Shown piece by piece: positions 4,999 through 7,670 of a stretch of DNA of 7,670 bases (position 1 is the first letter of the stretch; the number at the start of each line of letters is the position of its first letter). Source of the DNA: JANMEX01 sp031423755 (GTDB lineage Bacteria > Pseudomonadota > Alphaproteobacteria > Rhizobiales > Rhizobiaceae). The stretch is taken from positions 1 through 7,670 of the forward strand of contig JANPGC010000002.1 of the NCBI GenBank assembly GCA_031423755.1, in the 5' to 3' direction. Made by a program: the position numbers and the translations under genes. Under the pieces are notes generated by a model. It saw only the letters and a program-made list of their open reading frames with translations. It ran no database searches and was not told where the DNA came from.

Positions 4999-7209
4999 TT
5001 ATCCTACGAACCGCAGGTTCGACAGCTCGTCCTTGATCTGCTTGAACGTGTCATCAAGCGTGGTGCAGGAGCCGTCCGACACGGTGCGCGTGCAAGCGTT
5101 CCAGAACATCTTTTCCTTGACGCCAGCCGAAGTCTTGCGGGTGCGGGAGTCGCCCGAGCAGGCCTTCAACGCTTCGATCATCTGGTTTTCCGCCGTGATT
5201 GTTTTGTCGAGGTCCAGAGCCACGGTCATCAAGAGCACCTTGTCTGTCGTTTTGATGTTTGTGCACAGCTCACCCATCTGCGTGATCATTGCAGTCGAGT
5301 AGTTGCTGGTTGTCTGCGACACAGTGGTGCCCTGAAAAATGCGCGCCTTGTTGCTGGCGCTGGTCTGCGTGCCAGTGGCTGTGTTGTTCGGCGCGGCCAG
5401 ATTGTTGGCCCAGCCGGTGTAGCCATAGGCAGCATAAGTGGACACGCTTGTGGCATAATCGGCACTCGAGCTCATGGCCGAGTAGGTGTTCGCGCCGTCG
5501 GTGAAGACGATGATCACCTTGTCAACAGCCTTGTTTGTGTCAGCGACGCCCTCGGTGAACGGCGCGGCTTGCGAAATCGTGCGCCAGCCCCAGGCGAGAC
5601 CCTCGGTGACGTTGGTGTTGCCTGTCGGCTGCAGCGCGTCGATGGCACTCAGCACCGTGGCTTCCGTGCCGGTCAGCGGCGTGATCGGCGTCGTCGTGCA
5701 AGCAGTGTTCACACCAACGTCGGCCTTGAAGTAATGCCACTGGCCCTTGCGCATGTCGGAGCTGCTGGTCGATGTCGAGCTTGATGTCGAGCCCAGAAGA
5801 TAGGGGGTTTCGAGATAATATTTGTTGGCGTCTGACTGGCGCGCCCGTCCTGTCGAAGTTTTCCACGCGGCAGAGAAAGATGATGCGGCGGCAAATCCAT
5901 TAAATGCCTTCGTTATGTCGCGTGTGGAGTTTGTATCTGTGGCAGGCAGGACCGGGTCGGGCCACCAGTTGTTCAGCGCACTGGATTCGCCACCCGTTGT
6001 GGATGACGACTTTGTGTCGCCGTAGCGGTCACTGTTGTATTCATCGAGTGCCACCATGGGCACAAAATAGGAACCTGGTGCAGAAGTCGTCGGCACAGTG
6101 TCATTCAAGTTGTAAGGATAAGGACGCGCTTCCACGCATCCCTTCCAAACATACTTTTCCTTCAACGCTGCATCGGTTGTGCCCATTTTAGTGGCGAGGG
6201 TCGCTCGATCTGCGGACTTGCTCGGATAAAGATAAGTCAGCGTTCCGGTGCGATCTTTCACCGCGCAGGCCTCGTCATACTTCGTGTTCGTGCTGATATC
6301 GGTTGATGTCGTTGTGTCTTTTTCCCAGACTTTACAACCAGTTTTTGCTCCTGCTTCAGTGCCGCCGTCGGCAAACTTCAAATTGTCGAGTATGGTGAAG
6401 CGGGTTAGCGGCTTGCCTGCGGAATCCAATTTCGCGTTGTTGGTGCCGATGGATTTCCATTGGGACGCCGCCGAATTCATTGTGCCCCAATTGAGGTTCT
6501 CATGATGGATCGGCGAAATGCCGTTCTGATCCATCCATGTCTCGGTCTTCTTGTCAGCACCGACATTCACCGATGCAGAGAAAGGAACCACCGAGAATTT
6601 GACCGCTGTCGAAGAGTTGGTGAGCTTGACGCCTTCCTTGACCAGATCCTTGACCAGATCCTTGGCCGCTGCCTTCAACAGTGTCATGCGTGTGCCGCCG
6701 GAAAGCGTTGTATCGGACATCGAGCCTGACGCGTCCATAACCAAGGCGATCTCGGCGACGTTCTTCATCTTCATCGTCGATTCTTCGAGCATGTAGACAT
6801 ATTTTGACGACGGCGTGCGTGTGAGCCCGGCAAGAACGGGGCCGAAAATGGTCTTGTATGTCAGCTTGCCGACGCAACGAAGCAGCTTTTCGGTGTTGCC
6901 GGTGGCATTGGGCAGGGTGACCTGAAATTCCACATTCTGCAGGAAGCTGCCGTCCGAGACAAAATTGCTGTCGAAAAAGTCTTTGCCGGCCGCATAGACC
7001 TGCGCATCCGTGTAATCGCCGGACAGATACATTTTCGCCACCGGCACACAGGCGGAGTCAGCGGCGTCGCGCAACTCTGTTTTCAGGCGGGTGACGTTGG
7101 AATAGTCAACTGAAAGGCCCACAGCGCCCATGATCGGCAATGCCGCGATGGCCAGAATGGCTGCGTAATTGCCTTCCTCATTTTTTATGAGCTTACGAAA
7201 CATTTTCAT
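4999..7209 (-). CDS. TadG-like protein: TadE/G membrane anchor plus von Willebrand factor A domain
   Basis: Predicted envelope protein of 736 residues, related to TadG of Flp/Tad pilus systems. Residues 4-14 (FRKLIKNEEGN) precede one hydrophobic segment (about 15-34, ending GLSVDY). Then comes the LKTELRDAADSACVPVA helix typical of TadE/G-like proteins. The rest should be periplasmic. The vWA domain starts near 151 with IALVMDASGSM, giving the MIDAS D-x-S-x-S at Asp159-Ser163. The MIDAS threonine lies within TNVTEG (532-535) and the acidic residue is probably Asp571 in VFTDGAN. About 300 residues rich in Ser, Thr, Gly and Asn are inserted between the vWA core strands, as is usual for TadG. 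The C-terminus IKDELSNLRFVG is typical of the family. ATG 7209 is chosen because AGGG (complement of 7217-7220) lies 7 bases upstream; ATG 7203 and a longer form from 7269 are less likely. No other tad genes are in the window, so this may be an orphan copy. Confidence 0.88.
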   Translation of the reverse strand: MKMFRKLIKNEEGNYAAILAIAALPIMGAVGLSVDYSNVTRLKTELRDAADSACVPVAKMYLSGDYTDAQVYAAGKDFFDSNFVSDGSFLQNVEFQVTLPNATGNTEKLLRCVGKLTYKTIFGPVLAGLTRTPSSKYVYMLEESTMKMKNVAEIALVMDASGSMSDTTLSGGTRMTLLKAAAKDLVKDLVKEGVKLTNSSTAVKFSVVPFSASVNVGADKKTETWMDQNGISPIHHENLNWGTMNSAASQWKSIGTNNAKLDSAGKPLTRFTILDNLKFADGGTEAGAKTGCKVWEKDTTTSTDISTNTKYDEACAVKDRTGTLTYLYPSKSADRATLATKMGTTDAALKEKYVWKGCVEARPYPYNLNDTVPTTSAPGSYFVPMVALDEYNSDRYGDTKSSSTTGGESSALNNWWPDPVLPATDTNSTRDITKAFNGFAAASSFSAAWKTSTGRARQSDANKYYLETPYLLGSTSSSTSTSSSDMRKGQWHYFKADVGVNTACTTTPITPLTGTEATVLSAIDALQPTGNTNVTEGLAWGWRTISQAAPFTEGVADTNKAVDKVIIVFTDGANTYSAMSSSADYATSVSTYAAYGYTGWANNLAAPNNTATGTQTSASNKARIFQGTTVSQTTSNYSTAMITQMGELCTNIKTTDKVLLMTVALDLDKTITAENQMIEALKACSGDSRTRKTSAGVKEKMFWNACTRTVSDGSCTTLDDTFKQIKDELSNLRFVG
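6636..6664 (-). repeat. 12-bp in-frame tandem duplication in the tadG-like gene
   Basis: The plus-strand unit CCTTGACCAGAT occurs at 6636-6647 and again at 6648-6659, and the periodicity continues to 6664. In the protein it gives KDLVKDLV just after the first vWA helix region (LKAAAKDLVKDLVKEGVKL). The duplication adds four residues, about one helical turn, and keeps the frame. Confidence 0.85.
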
Positions 7210-7230
7210 GTGCCAACCCTGACCCGAACG

Positions 7231-7253
7231 CCCCGAATCCACATGGATCGGGG
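7231..7253 (-). promoter_or_regulatory. Short hairpin in the tadG-like leader
   Basis: On the plus strand CCCCG-A-ATCC (7231-7240) pairs with GGAT-CGGGG (7245-7253) around a 4-base ACAT loop, with a single bulged A at 7236. It would lie in the untranslated leader of the minus-strand gene, 21 bases upstream of its start codon, if transcription starts further upstream. It could affect translation or message stability. There is no T-tract, so it is unlikely to be a terminator. Confidence 0.4.
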
Positions 7254-7399
7254 TCTGATTAAGAAACAAGGTATCAAAGGGCGATTACGAAACCGGAAAG
7301 CAGTTTGGTAAAATGTCTCTTACGACTGTTAACCTTGCCGCAACCAAATTGCTTGCCAGTCAGGGGATGTGGACGATCCATGCGCCAATCGCGGACGCG

Positions 7400-7567
7400 C
7401 CCCTCATCTGCCTGTCGGCATCTTCTCCCCGCTGGAGAAGCGGGGAGAAGACGGCTTATCGCCGACCCTCGAAGACTAGCCGTCTTCTCCCCATTTCTCC
7501 AATGGGGGCCGAAGGCGGGCGAGACCGGTGGCTCGCCCCGGTCAGATGCCGACAGGCAGATGAGGGG
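7400..7567. repeat. 168-bp palindromic intergenic element (RIME-like / MITE-like)
   Basis: The element is bounded by perfect 24-bp inverted repeats at 7400-7423 (begins CCCCTCATCTGCC) and 7544-7567 (ends GGCAGATGAGGGG). Inside are further pairings: 7421-7433 with 7439-7451 (13 bp, 5-base loop); 7442-7456 with 7478-7492 (15 bp), which competes with the first; 7489-7495 with 7501-7507; and 7517-7523 with 7532-7538, which competes with 7523-7528 and 7538-7543. There is no transposase gene. The terminal sequence and the CTTCTCCCC...GGGGAGAAG core resemble the abundant intergenic palindromes of rhizobial genomes (the RIME type). That resemblance is from memory and was not searched. No clear target-site duplication flanks it. 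Confidence 0.85.
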
Positions 7568-7670
7568 ATCACAGCACCCAAAACCGCAAGCTTATCCCGC
7601 TACATTCTGTCGCCAACCCATTGATATCATTGACATCACAGCCCTGACAATGGCACTTTATCCACCCGCT

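Larger units (their letters stand above)
7210..7670. other. Gene-free stretch to the window edge
   Basis: I find no convincing gene in these 461 bases. From left to right they hold the ribosome-binding region and leader hairpin of the tadG-like gene, an unremarkable stretch to about 7399, the palindromic element at 7400-7567, and about 100 bases with no recognised feature. The last part contains TTGACA at 7630-7635, which could be a -35 element for a gene beyond the right edge, but no good -10 lies at the expected distance. No tRNA or CRISPR-like repeats are visible. Confidence 0.6.

Noticed and set aside
4930..5784. 284-codon plus-strand frame
   Set aside because: It lies antisense to the tadG-like gene, starts at the stop of the preceding gene and runs through the terminator hairpin; it is a mirror of the real coding frame.
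5758..5796. Ser/Thr codon run with repeated GATGTCGAGC in the tadG-like gene
   Set aside because: Low-complexity Ser/Thr segments are common in TadG insertions; the repeat is short and imperfect and does not suggest a separate element.
7391..7576. Target-site duplication around the palindromic element
   Set aside because: The flanks (GCGGACGCG on the left, ATCACAGCA on the right) share no direct repeat that I can see.
7313..7624. 103-codon open frame on the plus strand
   Set aside because: It is laid across the palindromic element, has no ribosome-binding site, and its translation resembles no family I know; the open frame is a by-product of the repeat.
7630..7662. Promoter at the right edge (TTGACA at 7630-7635)
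   Set aside because: The -35 is perfect but the only T/A-rich hexamer (TTTATC, 7657-7662) is 21 bases away, too far for a standard promoter, and no gene start is visible.

Overview
The window looks like a chromosomal segment of an alphaproteobacterium, most likely Hyphomicrobiales (Rhizobiales). The grounds are the protein sequences, the fairly GC-rich coding regions, the order of a NagD-type HAD gene, ribF and ileS on one strand, and a 168-bp palindromic intergenic element of a style common in rhizobial genomes. The assignment rests on family recognition by eye; no search was run.

Layout, left to right. Positions 1-691 (minus) are the 5' quarter of ileS, cut by the window edge. Positions 896-1757 (plus) hold a compact toxin-antitoxin module: a sigma70-like promoter overlapped by a perfect 10-bp inverted repeat, an Xre/MbcA/ParS-type antitoxin (DUF2384), and a RES-domain toxin two bases downstream. 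It sits between ribF and ileS on the opposite strand, is lower in GC than its neighbours, and its 3' end overlaps the 3' end of ribF by 8 bases. Positions 1750-2733 (minus) are ribF (bifunctional riboflavin kinase/FAD synthetase), preceded 5 bases upstream by a HAD-IIA hydrolase (2739-3587, minus); these two probably form an operon. A 140-base divergent intergenic region follows. Then comes a plus-strand gene (3728-4933) for a membrane-anchored protein with a coiled coil and a degenerate EAL domain, in the layout of Caulobacter TipF. A strong hairpin terminator (4942-4965) separates it from a convergent minus-strand gene (4999-7209) for a TadG-like protein with an N-terminal TadE/G membrane anchor and a von Willebrand factor A domain. 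The last 461 bases (7210-7670) hold no convincing gene. They contain the tadG leader with a small hairpin and a 168-bp element with perfect 24-bp terminal inverted repeats and several internal hairpins.

How the genes fit together: ileS, ribF and the HAD gene are housekeeping. The TA pair is an accessory insertion whose toxin family acts on NAD+ or on related nucleotide metabolism. The TipF-like and TadG-like proteins are envelope proteins that may belong to cell-surface appendage or polarity functions, but neither sits in an appendage operon here. I see no clear evidence of a wholly new system. The best leads are the TA insertion with its operator-like palindrome, the catalytically dead EAL protein, and the palindromic repeat element.
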